A stretch of 64,000 nucleotides of DNA, taken from an uncultured bacterium (GTDB lineage Bacteria; Bacillota; Clostridia; Lachnospirales; Lachnospiraceae). A program made the translations under genes and the position numbers. Shown piece by piece: positions 33,554 to 42,580 of the stretch; the first letter of the stretch is position 1, and each line of letters begins with the position of its first letter. Below the pieces are notes generated by a model. It did no database searches. It was given only the letters and a program-made list of their open reading frames with translations, and was not told the origin of the DNA. Location of the stretch: contig CAOKFN010000008.1 of assembly GCA_948467735.1 (NCBI GenBank), positions 1 through 64,000 of the forward strand, read 5' to 3'.

Positions 33554-34942
33554 CTATTCTTGAAAACTTTCATGGACCTTCAGCATAATGGCGCATTCCA
33601 CACGCTTGCGCTGAAGCTCGCACCCCACGTCATACGCGTCGTTGATGCTGCCGTGGAAGTTATACGCGTTTGCCGCGCACCCGCCGCTGCAGTAAAACTT
33701 TGCAAAGCACTTTCTGCATTTGTCCTTCGCATAGACATTGCAGCTTTTAAAGGAGTCCCGAATATCCTCTCTGACAATGCCCTCGTCCACATTTCCCATC
33801 AAAAATTTCTCATTTCCCACAAACTGATGGCAGGGATAGAAGTCCCCCCAAGGCGTCACCGCCAGATACTCCGTTCCCGAACCGCAGCCGGACAGCCTCT
33901 TTGCCACACAGGGACCGCCCTCCAAATCTATCATAAAATGGAAAAAGTTAAAACCTTTTCCGGCTTCTCTTCTCCGAATCATCTCTGCCGCCAGCTTGTC
34001 ATATTCTTCCTTCAGCTTGGGAATATCGGCGGAGGTAATGGCATAGGAATCCGTGGGCTTCGCCACCACCGGCTCCACGGATATCTGCCGGAAGCCCAAA
34101 TCCGCCAGATGCAGCACATCCGCAGCAAAGTCCAGATTATTGTGCGTATATGTACCGCGCACGTAGTAATTCATCTGCCCCCGGCTCTCGGCGGCCTTTT
34201 GGAACTTGGGCACAATCAAATCATAGCTGCCCTGCCCTCCCCGGAACGGCCGCATGGCGTCATGGACTTCCTTCCTCCCGTCGATGCTCAGGACCAGATT
34301 CGCCATTTCACGATTGGCAAATTCCAGAATTTCGTCGTTTAACAGCACGCCGTTGGTGGTCAGGGTAAAGCGGAATTTTTTGTGACAGGGCTCTTCCAGA
34401 CTTCTGCCGTACTCCACCAGCTCCTTTACCACCTGCCAGTTCATCAAGGGCTCCCCGCCAAAGAAATCCACCTCCAGATTCACCCTGTTACCGGAATTCG
34501 CGACGAGAAAATCCAGCGCTTTTTTCCCCACCTCAAAGCTCATCAGCGCACGCCTGCCGTGATATTCTCCCTCTTCCGCAAAGCAGTACCTGCAGGCCAG
34601 ATTACAATCGTGGGCAATGTGAAGGCATAACGCCTTCACCACCGTCTGTCTCTTTTTGAAATCAAAAACATAGCTTTCATAGCTGTCGGGAGCAAACAGC
34701 TTCCCCTCCTCTTCCAGAGAGAGAAGCTCGTCCACAGCTTCCGCAATCTCATCCCTTCCATAAGGGAGATCGGCAATATTAAGCACCGCCGCCAGAATGG
34801 TATCGGCGTCCTTGACACCCTCGTTGACTAAGGGTTCCACCAAAGGGAGAACGTCATATACAATATCGTCCACAACATGAATGGAACCGCTGTGTATATC
34901 CATTACAATGTTATACCCGCCGCTTTTATACTGATGTATCAC
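33554..34942 (-). CDS. SCIFF peptide maturase, radical SAM/SPASM
   Basis: A 462-residue radical SAM enzyme that installs thioether cross-links on the SCIFF precursor coded just upstream. An N-terminal PqqD-like recognition domain (VIHQYKSGGYNIVMDI, GSIHVVDDIVYDVL) precedes the radical SAM motif CNLACRYC near 100, FFGGEPLMNW, LTTNGVLL and a SPASM domain with auxiliary cluster cysteines (GDFYPCHQFVG, CNVYAKDKCRKC, YCSGGCAANAY). The start is a GTG at 34942 with AAAGGA eight bases upstream; the family's N-terminus aligns there, and a longer frame reads through an upstream hairpin. Confidence 0.94.
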   Translation of the reverse strand: MIHQYKSGGYNIVMDIHSGSIHVVDDIVYDVLPLVEPLVNEGVKDADTILAAVLNIADLPYGRDEIAEAVDELLSLEEEGKLFAPDSYESYVFDFKKRQTVVKALCLHIAHDCNLACRYCFAEEGEYHGRRALMSFEVGKKALDFLVANSGNRVNLEVDFFGGEPLMNWQVVKELVEYGRSLEEPCHKKFRFTLTTNGVLLNDEILEFANREMANLVLSIDGRKEVHDAMRPFRGGQGSYDLIVPKFQKAAESRGQMNYYVRGTYTHNNLDFAADVLHLADLGFRQISVEPVVAKPTDSYAITSADIPKLKEEYDKLAAEMIRRREAGKGFNFFHFMIDLEGGPCVAKRLSGCGSGTEYLAVTPWGDFYPCHQFVGNEKFLMGNVDEGIVREDIRDSFKSCNVYAKDKCRKCFAKFYCSGGCAANAYNFHGSINDAYDVGCELQRKRVECAIMLKVHESFQE

Positions 34943-34963
34943 TTTTATTTTCCTTTCACAAAG

Positions 34964-34994
34964 TTCAAGCAGCGACAAACAATCGCTGCTTGAA
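34964..34994 (-). other. Hairpin between SCIFF precursor and maturase
   Basis: Perfect 12-bp arms TTCAAGCAGCGA/TCGCTGCTTGAA with a 7-base loop, placed 22 bases before the GTG of the maturase. It could trim or partly end transcription so that more precursor than enzyme is made. No long T-run. Confidence 0.75.
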
Positions 34995-35063
34995 CGAAAC
35001 CTCTCATTCCTGCACAAAACCGCCGTCCGCCCTAAAAAACCGCGGACAGCAGGCGTTTCCATG

Positions 35064-35213
35064 CTACTGGGCCTTTACCTGTTCACAGCTCTGGTTTCCA
35101 ACGGTGCAGGAAGTCTTGCATGCGGACTGACAGGAAGTCTGGCACTCGCCGCAGCCGCCCTTCTTCATGGATTCTTTCAGATTTCTGGTTGTTAATGTCT
35201 TAATATGTTTCAT
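35064..35213 (-). CDS. SCIFF ranthipeptide precursor
   Basis: A 49-residue peptide starting MKHIKTLTTRNLKESMKKGG, then six cysteines at 21, 24, 28, 32, 36 and 43, the pattern that names the family (six cysteines in forty-five). Family members are cross-linked by the radical SAM maturase between Cys sulfurs and side-chain carbons of nearby residues; Thr in this core is the usual acceptor. GGAGG ten bases upstream is strong. It is followed by a hairpin and the maturase. SCIFF is conserved across clostridia, and quorum-sensing roles have been reported for ranthipeptides in some species. Confidence 0.95.
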   Translation of the reverse strand: MKHIKTLTTRNLKESMKKGGCGECQTSCQSACKTSCTVGNQSCEQVKAQ

Positions 35214-35268
35214 AACAAAATAGCCTCCTTGTATTCTTCTTACGTCCGTAAATATAGAAATCTCATCT

Positions 35269-35296
35269 AGTATAACATAAAAATCTAAATTGTAAA
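35269..35296 (-). promoter_or_regulatory. SCIFF operon promoter
   Basis: TTTACA, 16 bp, TATACT on the minus strand, about 56 bases before the precursor start. Confidence 0.6.
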
Positions 35297-35373
35297 AGGT
35301 TTTTTTAATATTATAAGCTGAAAATATTGTCGCAGCAGTTTTTTCACCGCAATACGCCCTCCCGGCAGCCGCT

Positions 35374-35769
35374 TCAGCTCAGCATTCCTCCCAGCATTCC
35401 GCCTCCGGCGCACAATACCAAGGTGGTCAGAAAAGAATTCCCCACTTGAATGTTCCCTTTTCCCACGCAGAGAGATACCGCCGTCAATACAAGAAAATAT
35501 GCCGCGCCCATGAAAAGCCCCCATAAAAATCTACGGTTCTCCATTCTCTTTCCTGTGACAAATCCTCCGAAAAGCGTTGATGCCACATAAATTACAATAA
35601 TGGCAATGGAGACAATCTTTTCGCCAAGCCCCAGCTTATACAGCAGAAAGGCAAGTATCGCAAGCATCGCCCCCGTAAGTATGTACGAAAAAAGCAAGGT
35701 CTTGAGCAGAAATCCCACCGGAACCTCTTCCATATCCGAAACCCGTTCCACATTTTCCGTATGCCGCAT
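35374..35769 (-). CDS. Small membrane protein, TIGR04086-like
   Basis: About 131 residues with four predicted helices: LLKTLLFSYILTGAMLAILAF, SIAIIVIYVASTLFGGFVTG, FLWGLFMGAAYFLVLTAVSL and LTTLVLCAGGGMLGGML. The layout, with the FGGFVTGKR turn after helix two and a GGGMLGG end, fits TIGR04086, a clostridial family of unknown function. GGAGG eight bases before 35769 sets the start, five codons inside the longest frame. It lies upstream of the SCIFF precursor on the same strand, about 160 bp away and separated by the SCIFF promoter. Confidence 0.75.
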   Translation of the reverse strand: MRHTENVERVSDMEEVPVGFLLKTLLFSYILTGAMLAILAFLLYKLGLGEKIVSIAIIVIYVASTLFGGFVTGKRMENRRFLWGLFMGAAYFLVLTAVSLCVGKGNIQVGNSFLTTLVLCAGGGMLGGMLS

Positions 35770-35918
35770 ATTCGCATCCTCCATTTCATCACAATACTAT
35801 AAACTTTTTATAAAATCATATGCATACAAGTCACAGAACTTGACAACTACATTTGAAATATAGTATATTTGATATTGTAACTTATCAAAAATATTCTATA
35901 TAAAGGAGTGAAATTTTT

Positions 35919-37262
35919 TTGGGCGTCCCAAGTGTCATACAACTTATATTTCTGATTTTTCTTGTGATTTTATCAGGCTTTTTTTCTTCGGCAGAAACGG
36001 CCTTCAGCACCGTAAACCGCGTGCGGATGCGGGCTCTTGAGGAAGAGGGCAGCAGACGCGCGGCAAAGGTCAATAAAATACTGGACAATTACAGTAAAAT
36101 GCTCAGCGCCATCCTGATTGGCAATAATGTCGTAAATCTGTCGGCTTCTTCCCTCGCCACCACTCTTGCCATGCAGATCAGCCTGCCCGTGGGCATCGCC
36201 ACCGGCCTCCTGACCATCATTGTCCTGCTCTGCGGCGAAATTGTTCCTAAAACATGGGCAAGAATCTCCTGCGAGAAAATTTCTCTGGCGTACAGCGGTA
36301 TGATTTACGCTTTGATGCAGGTTTTAACCCCCGTAATTTTTGTGGTGGACAAATTGTCAAACGGCATCCTGCGCCTTCTGCGCATTGATCCCAGCAAAAA
36401 AATTACCATGACCGAAGCCGAACTGCGCACTTATGTGGACGTCAGCCATGAGGACGGCGTCATTGAGACCGAAGAAAAGGAAATGATTTACAACGTGTTC
36501 GACTTTTCCGACGCCCTTGCAAAAGATATCATGATTCCCAGAATCAATATGGTGACGGTTGACATCAACGCCACTTATCAGGAGGTGCTGGATATCTTTC
36601 GAGAATCCATGTATACCCGCCTCCCCGTGTATGAGGACGATATGGACAATATCATTGGCCTGATCAATATCAAGGACTTTATTCTCACAGGAAACGGGGA
36701 TGATTTTCACATCAAATCCATTCTGCGGCAGGCCCACTATACATATGAATTCAAAAAAGTGGCAGACCTGCTCTACGAGCTGCGGGAGAAAACCACCAGC
36801 GCTACCTTTGTGCTGAACGAGTATGGCGCGACGGTGGGAATGATTACCTTGGAAGATCTGTTGGAGGAAATCGTGGGTGAAATCCGCGACGAATATGATG
36901 CGGACGAGGAAGAATTTATCAAAGAGATTGACGAGCATACTTATCTTGTGGAAGGCAGCATGAAGCTGGACGACATCAATGACGAACTGGAAACAGACCT
37001 TGACAGCAAGGACTATGATTCCATTGGCGGCATTATTATCGAAAGTCTGGACCGTCTGCCGGAGGACAATGAGGAAGTCACCTTGGAAAACGGTATTCAG
37101 TTAAAGGTTCAGGGCATTGAACAGAACCGCATTGTCAAGGTGCTGATGACTCTTCCCAAAGAACCTCCAAAAGCCCCTTCGCCGGAAGACGACTCCGACG
37201 ATGCCGCCCTGTCAAAAAACGCTTCGCATTCGGAACCCAAAGCGCCGCAAAACAATACCTAA
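35919..37262 (+). CDS. CorC/HlyC-type transporter-associated protein (DUF21-CBS)
   Basis: A 447-residue membrane protein. Residues 1-190 are a CNNM/DUF21 domain with about four helices (FFSSAETAFSTVNRVRM, GEIVPKTWA), followed by a CBS pair at about 205-330 (VFDFSDALAKDIMIPR, EYGATVGMITLEDLLEEIVGEI), a CorC_HlyC domain, and a Ser-, Pro- and Asp-rich tail. The family is linked to magnesium or cobalt efflux; haemolysin naming is historical. Start is TTG at 35919, with AAGGAG ten bases upstream. Single-gene unit ended by a strong terminator. Confidence 0.92.
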   Translation: MGVPSVIQLIFLIFLVILSGFFSSAETAFSTVNRVRMRALEEEGSRRAAKVNKILDNYSKMLSAILIGNNVVNLSASSLATTLAMQISLPVGIATGLLTIIVLLCGEIVPKTWARISCEKISLAYSGMIYALMQVLTPVIFVVDKLSNGILRLLRIDPSKKITMTEAELRTYVDVSHEDGVIETEEKEMIYNVFDFSDALAKDIMIPRINMVTVDINATYQEVLDIFRESMYTRLPVYEDDMDNIIGLINIKDFILTGNGDDFHIKSILRQAHYTYEFKKVADLLYELREKTTSATFVLNEYGATVGMITLEDLLEEIVGEIRDEYDADEEEFIKEIDEHTYLVEGSMKLDDINDELETDLDSKDYDSIGGIIIESLDRLPEDNEEVTLENGIQLKVQGIEQNRIVKVLMTLPKEPPKAPSPEDDSDDAALSKNASHSEPKAPQNNT

Positions 37263-37281
37263 GCGCTGTAGAGCAGCACCT

Positions 37282-37330
37282 AAGCACCACAGAGCAGCAT
37301 CTAAATGCTGCTCTGTGGTGCTTCTTTTTT
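37282..37330 (+). terminator. Terminator after the CorC-type gene
   Basis: Arms of 19 bp (AAGCACCACAGAGCAGCAT and its complement) around CTAA, followed by CTTTTTT. Perfect pairing. Confidence 0.95.
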
Positions 37331-37364
37331 CGGCTTCCGGCAGACGCAGTGGGAAATTTACATG

Positions 37365-38021
37365 TCATACCATGCTGTCTTGAGCGCTGTCAACCATGTG
37401 TTTCTGCGAATATACACAGCCGCAGTAGTTTTGGCGGTACAGGCCGTACTGCGCGGATAACTCAATAGAACGCTTATACCCATCCCTTTTTTTGAAATCG
37501 GAAGGCAGCCATAGAATATGATACTTCTGTGACAATGCCTCGCCGATTTCATTTAATTTCCGGGCATTTTTCAGAGGACTTATTGTCAGAGTCGTGGTAA
37601 AATAATCACTGCCCGCCTCTGCCGCACGCCTTGCGGTTTCTTCCAGCCGCAGCGCATAGCAGCGAAAGCACCTCTCGCCGCCCTCCGGACAAGTCTCCAA
37701 GCCTCTCGCCATCTCAAAAAAACGCTCCGGCGCATAGTCCCCCTCCGTCACCGCAATCGGGTATCCCTTCTTCTGGGCGTTATACGCCGCTATCAGCCGT
37801 TTCTGCTCCTCGGCACGCTTCTGATATTCCTGAGCTTCCGAAATATTGGGATTGAAATAAAACACGGTTATCCGAAAAAATGTACATAAATATTCAAGTA
37901 CATAACTGCTGCAGGGTCCGCAGCAGCTGTGCAGGAAAAGCGCAGGCGCTTCTCCTCCCTCGCTTCTTTTTATTTCTTCCAATATTTTATCCAGTTCCTT
38001 TTGATAATTCACCTGATTCAT
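37365..38021 (-). CDS. queH: Epoxyqueuosine reductase QueH
   Basis: A 218-residue DUF208 protein, the cobalamin-independent enzyme that reduces epoxyqueuosine to queuosine in tRNA. Iron-sulfur and metal ligands are visible: vicinal cysteines in FLHSCCGPCSSYVL, CFRCYALRL in the middle, and YRQNYCGCVYS near the end. NISEAQEYQKR and TTLTISPLKNARKLNEIG are typical. It stands alone between the CorC-type gene (convergent) and sbcC, about 60 bp downstream of sbcC on the same strand. Confidence 0.94.
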   Translation of the reverse strand: MNQVNYQKELDKILEEIKRSEGGEAPALFLHSCCGPCSSYVLEYLCTFFRITVFYFNPNISEAQEYQKRAEEQKRLIAAYNAQKKGYPIAVTEGDYAPERFFEMARGLETCPEGGERCFRCYALRLEETARRAAEAGSDYFTTTLTISPLKNARKLNEIGEALSQKYHILWLPSDFKKRDGYKRSIELSAQYGLYRQNYCGCVYSQKHMVDSAQDSMV

Positions 38022-38080
38022 ACCATACTCCTATCACAATTTAAAACAAGAAATTCCCCTGAATTTTACAGGCGGCGGAA

Positions 38081-41000
38081 TCACATAACGACGGCCTGAC
38101 TGGTGACGCCATCTCTGCTTCTACATTTCGTGACCACAATTTTCTTCTCTATCCGCTCCTTCAGCTCGGAGACATGGGAAATAATCCCGACCAGACGGCG
38201 TCCCTCCGTAAGACGCGCAAGCGCCCCCACCGCCTGTCCGAGCGCTTCCTCATCCAATGACCCGAACCCTTCGTCCACAAACATGGAATCCATCTGTATT
38301 CCCCCCGCATAAGACTGGATTTCATCCGACAGGCCAAGCGCCAAAGACAGGGACGCCTGAAAGGTTTCCCCGCCCGACAAGGTTTTGACGCTTCGCTCTG
38401 TTCCATTGTAATGGTCTATGACGGATAACTCAAGCCCTGCTTTCTCCTTCCGGTTTTCACTCTCCTCATCCCTTTTCAGCTCATACTGCCCATTGCTCAT
38501 AGCGAGCAGACGCAGATTAGCCCTCCTCACAATGCGGTCGAAATAGGTCATTTGAATATACGTTTCCAGTTCTATTTTCCGTTTGCCGCTTAAACTGCCG
38601 TTTGCCGTGTCCGAAAGCGCCTTCATCCAGACATATTTCTGCTCTACTCCGGCAATATCCTCCTGTTTAGCTTTCACCCTGCCGCAGATATCCCTGTTGA
38701 CGGCAAGGGCATGATTTGTCCGGTCACGCCTGCCGCCCAGCGCTCTCTTCTCCTCCTGTCGGCGTTCCTTTCGCTCCTGTACCTCTTCCTCGCTGACATT
38801 TCCGGCCTCTCCTGCGGCCAAAAGCTGGCTTTTCAGGGTCTCAACGGCCGCCTCCAGCCGCTCCTTTCCGGTTCTGCAGTCCGCCAGATTCCTCTCCGCA
38901 GTCTTTAAGGCGTTTTCCAGCGTCTCCCTGCGCCTTTCCAAGAGGCCGATTTTCTCCTCAACCTCCTCTCTGCGCCCGGTTCCAATCTGCTGCGCCAAGG
39001 CTTCCATTCTGTCCTTTCGGGCTTCACATCCGGCTTTTTGTCCGGCCAGCAGCACCTCTGTCTCCTGAATGCGCTCCGCAAGAACCTTCCTCCTCGCCTC
39101 CTTTTTTGGAATCTGCTTTTCCAGTTCCTGCTTTTTCAGAAGTTTTCTTTGATTCTTCTCCAATTCCTCCTGATAAAAAAGCAGCTTTTCTTTCAATTCT
39201 TTTTCTATCTTCAGGGCCATTTCCTCCAGTACTTCCTCTGAAACCTTGGATACGTCGGGATATTTCTCCAACGGCCAAGATGCTTCCCCGCAGAGGGTTT
39301 CAAAAAGCTGTCCCGCCCTTTCCCGACATCTGCTCCCAATGCCTTCCAGCTGTTTTTCCAGTTCCGCCCCGCGCTTATGGCTCTCGGAAAGCGCTTCCTC
39401 CTTCTTCTGCTTCTCTGCCTCCAAGCGCTTCCTGTTCTCAATTTCTTCCTTCAATATCATCCCGCGTCTCTCCAAATGCCTGCAGAATTCCTCTAAAAAA
39501 CACTTGATGTCCGCAAGCCTGTCCAAAAATCTTTTTACTGATTCTCCTCCTTGTCCCTCTCTGTTTTCACACCCCATTGCCGCCTGCTGTATTCTTTCCG
39601 GTTCTCCCTTTTCCGCCTGCGAAAAGTCCTCCTTATCTATACGCGCCGGCTGCGGCAGCCCCTCTTTTTCATCTGCTTCCGGAAACATTTCCAGCCCTTG
39701 CGTCTTTTCCAGTTTTTCCGCTTCTTCCAGCTCCCGCGCCGCCTTTTCCAGTTCTGCTCCAAGCTGTTTCTGCATCGTCTTTTCCTGTCCTCTGTAATCC
39801 GCCGCCCTTTCTTGGCTTTCGGCAATCAATTCCCTCAGCGCCTTTCTTTCCTCCTCTTCCCGCACCGCTTCCTGCGCCAGCTCTTCCAGACGCTTTTTCT
39901 CCCCCTCCGCTTTCTTCTGTTCCTCCTGACTCTTTTTCAGCCTCTGTTCCAGATAACTTTCCATCTCCTCCATGGCTCCCGCCAAAGCTTCCGGCGCCGC
40001 AAGCCCCGCTGCAAAAAGTTCCCACTGTCTGTTCTTCTCCTCCAGCCTTCCCTTTGCCGCCGCATACTCCTGCTGTCTCTCCTGCAAAACGGCGTTTAGG
40101 GCGCTTAACTCCTCCTCCCCCTTCCGAAGCAGTTCCTCCAATTCCGCCTGCCGCCGAATTTCTTTCTCTATTCTGTCCCCCGCCTCTTCCAGCTTCCGCA
40201 AATCTATCCGGGTCCGCCTCCTTAAATTTTCAAGGACTTCCCGCAGGCCGACCGATTCCTTTCCCGCCCCTGCCGACAGATTAACCGACTCCTTTCCAGA
40301 CTCTTCCGACAGATTGACCGACTCCTTTCCAGACTCTTCCAGCAGGCTGGCCGCCAAATCTTCTACAATCCGCTCCTGCTCCTTCTGCCGCTCCAAGCAG
40401 AGTCCCGCCTGCGCGCTGAGCTGCTCCGCCTTCGACTCTGCCTTGGACAGCATTTTTTTCTCCTTTTCCAGATCCGCCCTTTCCGGTACGTTCTCCGGTA
40501 TTTTTGCCGGAATCGGATGATGCTCGGCGCCGCAGACGGGACATGCCTTTCCTTCCGCCAGCCCCCTTGCCAGCATTCCAGCCTGCGCGTTTAAGAAAAG
40601 CCTCTCCATCTCCTGATACGCGGCGCTTCTCCTGTCCTTATCTTCCGCCGCTTTCCCATACTCTAGCTGCGCCCGCGCAAGATCCGCCCCCCGCGCCTCC
40701 AAAACCTCCAGTTCCGCCGCCAGCCGGTTCTGCGCCTGAATACGCCCCTTTAGCACCGTCTCTTCCTGCTTCCACAAAACCCTTCGGGTCTTGGCATCTT
40801 TTACGTTCTCCCACTCCTCCTGCCAAGCGTCCTGCGCTTCCTGACACTCCCGAACCTGCCTTTGCAGCCCTTGGCATATGCTTTCCAGTTCCCTTGCGGA
40901 TATTTCCGCTTTTTGAAGCGCCTCTCCCTGTTCCCGAAAAAGCCGAAGCCTCTCGTTCGCCTCCTCCGTCTCATGCCGAAGCCGGATGACTGTCTCCCCC

Positions 41001-42580
41001 GCATTCTCAAGACCTTCCTGCTCCGCCCTTCTCTGTTCCTCCCTTCGGTCAAAAGCGGCATCCTTGGCAGATAATTCTGCCAGCGTCTCCGCCGTCGATT
41101 CCGCTTTCTGCCTCACTGCTTCCCATTCGGCGCTCTCTTTTCGCAGGATTTCCCGGCGTTCCTGTAATTTCCCAAGCGTCTTCTCCACCTTGGAAAGCAT
41201 TGCGTCCCTATCTGCCAGCGCATCTATTGTCTCCTGATACTCCTCAAGAAGCTTCCCCGCATTTTCCGCCGTTTTCCGTTCCTCTTCCAAACGCTTTTCC
41301 GTTTTCCGACGTTCGGCCGCCTGCTGTGCCAGCCCGTCCTTTTTTTGACACAGGCTCTCCCTTTGACGCCGGGCCGCATCCATTTTATTTTCCAGCCTCT
41401 CCCTCTCTTCTCCCACAGAGTCCAGCGCTTTCAGACTCTCCCTGTCCGAATTCAAATCCTCCTCTAATTCCCGGTTCTGTTCCGTCAATACATTTTTGCG
41501 TTCCACACTGTCCTCTAACGCCTTCTCCTCCCCAAGCAGCCCTTCCCTCTCCTCCATCCATCGGTCAAAAAGGGCCAGATTATCCCGCTGCTCCTTCATC
41601 AGAAGCGCAAGCTCCGGACATTCCTGCGCATTTTTCCAAGCCGTCTCATAGACTGCCTCCGCCCGCAGGACCTCCGGCTCCTGTTCCTCCAAAAGCGCCT
41701 GATTCTTCGCCAGCTCCTCCCGCTGTTCTTTTATTTTATGGATATTCCCAATCAGCTGATTTTCCTTCTCAATCTGCTGATCCAGCTTGTCCAGCTGTAC
41801 GTCCAGCTCTTTCAGCGCCTCCTCTTCCTCTTGACATACTTCCTCCAGCAGTGCCAGCCCCTCCCCGATTCTGCCCTCAAATTTCTCTTTCTGAAGCTCC
41901 TTTAGCTTTTCTTCCAGACACGATTCTCCCTCGCAGACAATATGATCCATATATTGATTCATGCTTCGTTTCAGCTCGTCATATTCCTTCCACTTACCTT
42001 TCACCGCCGCCTTGAGCTGTTCCTGCAGCTTCTGATATAGACCCGTCTTGAAAATCTGCCGGAAAATATCGCCGCGCTCCTCCGTACCCGCCAGCAGAAG
42101 TTTCTGAAAATCCCCTTGGGCAATCATCGCAATCTGTGAAAACTGCTTTCTATCCAGTCCCAGAAGCTCCGTAACCGCCTTTGTGACCTCTCTGGATTTC
42201 GTAACCGGTGCCCGCTCATCCGGATATTTAAGCTCCGCGTCCGCCTTTTGAACCGTTACGCCCGTTCCCCTGCCCTTGGGACGCTGATACTCCGGATTTC
42301 TTTTTACGGTATACCGTTTCTCCCGATGCTCGAAAATATACTCCACATAAGTGGGCGTCGTCTCGGCGGCGTATTTGCTGCGGAACATATCCGCCTTCCG
42401 CACTTCCCCGCTTGCTTCCCCGTACAGGGCAAATACAATGGCGTCAAAAATTGTGGTCTTTCCCGCCCCGGTATCCCCGGTGATCAGGTACAATCCCTGT
42501 CCTCCAAAACGCTCAAAATCTATTTCCGTCCTTCCCCCATAAGGGCCAAACGCACTCATCGTCAGTTTGATTGGTTTCAT
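38081..42580 (-). CDS. sbcC: Exonuclease subunit SbcC, unusually long
   Basis: SMC-like ATPase of the SbcCD nuclease that removes hairpins and blocked DNA ends. The N-terminal head has FGPYGGRTEIDF and Walker A ITGDTGAGKTTIF near 36; the zinc hook CPVCGAEHHP lies near 680; the C-terminal head has the signature KTLSGGETFQASLSLALGL and Walker B SMFVDEGFGSLDEE. At 1499 residues it is several hundred longer than typical SbcC (about 1000-1170), the extra being Glu-, Lys- and Arg-rich coiled coil in both arms. A 33-bp repeat encodes ESGKESVNLSE units about 60 residues after the hook. It overlaps sbcD by four bases. Confidence 0.95.
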   Translation of the reverse strand: MKPIKLTMSAFGPYGGRTEIDFERFGGQGLYLITGDTGAGKTTIFDAIVFALYGEASGEVRKADMFRSKYAAETTPTYVEYIFEHREKRYTVKRNPEYQRPKGRGTGVTVQKADAELKYPDERAPVTKSREVTKAVTELLGLDRKQFSQIAMIAQGDFQKLLLAGTEERGDIFRQIFKTGLYQKLQEQLKAAVKGKWKEYDELKRSMNQYMDHIVCEGESCLEEKLKELQKEKFEGRIGEGLALLEEVCQEEEEALKELDVQLDKLDQQIEKENQLIGNIHKIKEQREELAKNQALLEEQEPEVLRAEAVYETAWKNAQECPELALLMKEQRDNLALFDRWMEEREGLLGEEKALEDSVERKNVLTEQNRELEEDLNSDRESLKALDSVGEERERLENKMDAARRQRESLCQKKDGLAQQAAERRKTEKRLEEERKTAENAGKLLEEYQETIDALADRDAMLSKVEKTLGKLQERREILRKESAEWEAVRQKAESTAETLAELSAKDAAFDRREEQRRAEQEGLENAGETVIRLRHETEEANERLRLFREQGEALQKAEISARELESICQGLQRQVRECQEAQDAWQEEWENVKDAKTRRVLWKQEETVLKGRIQAQNRLAAELEVLEARGADLARAQLEYGKAAEDKDRRSAAYQEMERLFLNAQAGMLARGLAEGKACPVCGAEHHPIPAKIPENVPERADLEKEKKMLSKAESKAEQLSAQAGLCLERQKEQERIVEDLAASLLEESGKESVNLSEESGKESVNLSAGAGKESVGLREVLENLRRRTRIDLRKLEEAGDRIEKEIRRQAELEELLRKGEEELSALNAVLQERQQEYAAAKGRLEEKNRQWELFAAGLAAPEALAGAMEEMESYLEQRLKKSQEEQKKAEGEKKRLEELAQEAVREEEERKALRELIAESQERAADYRGQEKTMQKQLGAELEKAARELEEAEKLEKTQGLEMFPEADEKEGLPQPARIDKEDFSQAEKGEPERIQQAAMGCENREGQGGESVKRFLDRLADIKCFLEEFCRHLERRGMILKEEIENRKRLEAEKQKKEEALSESHKRGAELEKQLEGIGSRCRERAGQLFETLCGEASWPLEKYPDVSKVSEEVLEEMALKIEKELKEKLLFYQEELEKNQRKLLKKQELEKQIPKKEARRKVLAERIQETEVLLAGQKAGCEARKDRMEALAQQIGTGRREEVEEKIGLLERRRETLENALKTAERNLADCRTGKERLEAAVETLKSQLLAAGEAGNVSEEEVQERKERRQEEKRALGGRRDRTNHALAVNRDICGRVKAKQEDIAGVEQKYVWMKALSDTANGSLSGKRKIELETYIQMTYFDRIVRRANLRLLAMSNGQYELKRDEESENRKEKAGLELSVIDHYNGTERSVKTLSGGETFQASLSLALGLSDEIQSYAGGIQMDSMFVDEGFGSLDEEALGQAVGALARLTEGRRLVGIISHVSELKERIEKKIVVTKCRSRDGVTSQAVVM
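40253..40352 (-). repeat. 33-bp tandem repeat inside sbcC
   Basis: GACCGACTCCTTTCCAGACT begins units 33 bp apart; about two and a half copies, the last degenerate. Codes 11-residue units (ESGKESVNLSE) in the C-terminal arm of the coiled coil just past the zinc hook. Confidence 0.85.

Noticed and set aside
34943..35062. N-terminal extension of the SCIFF maturase
   Set aside because: It reads through a 12-bp hairpin, and family members begin at the VIHQYKSGG position.
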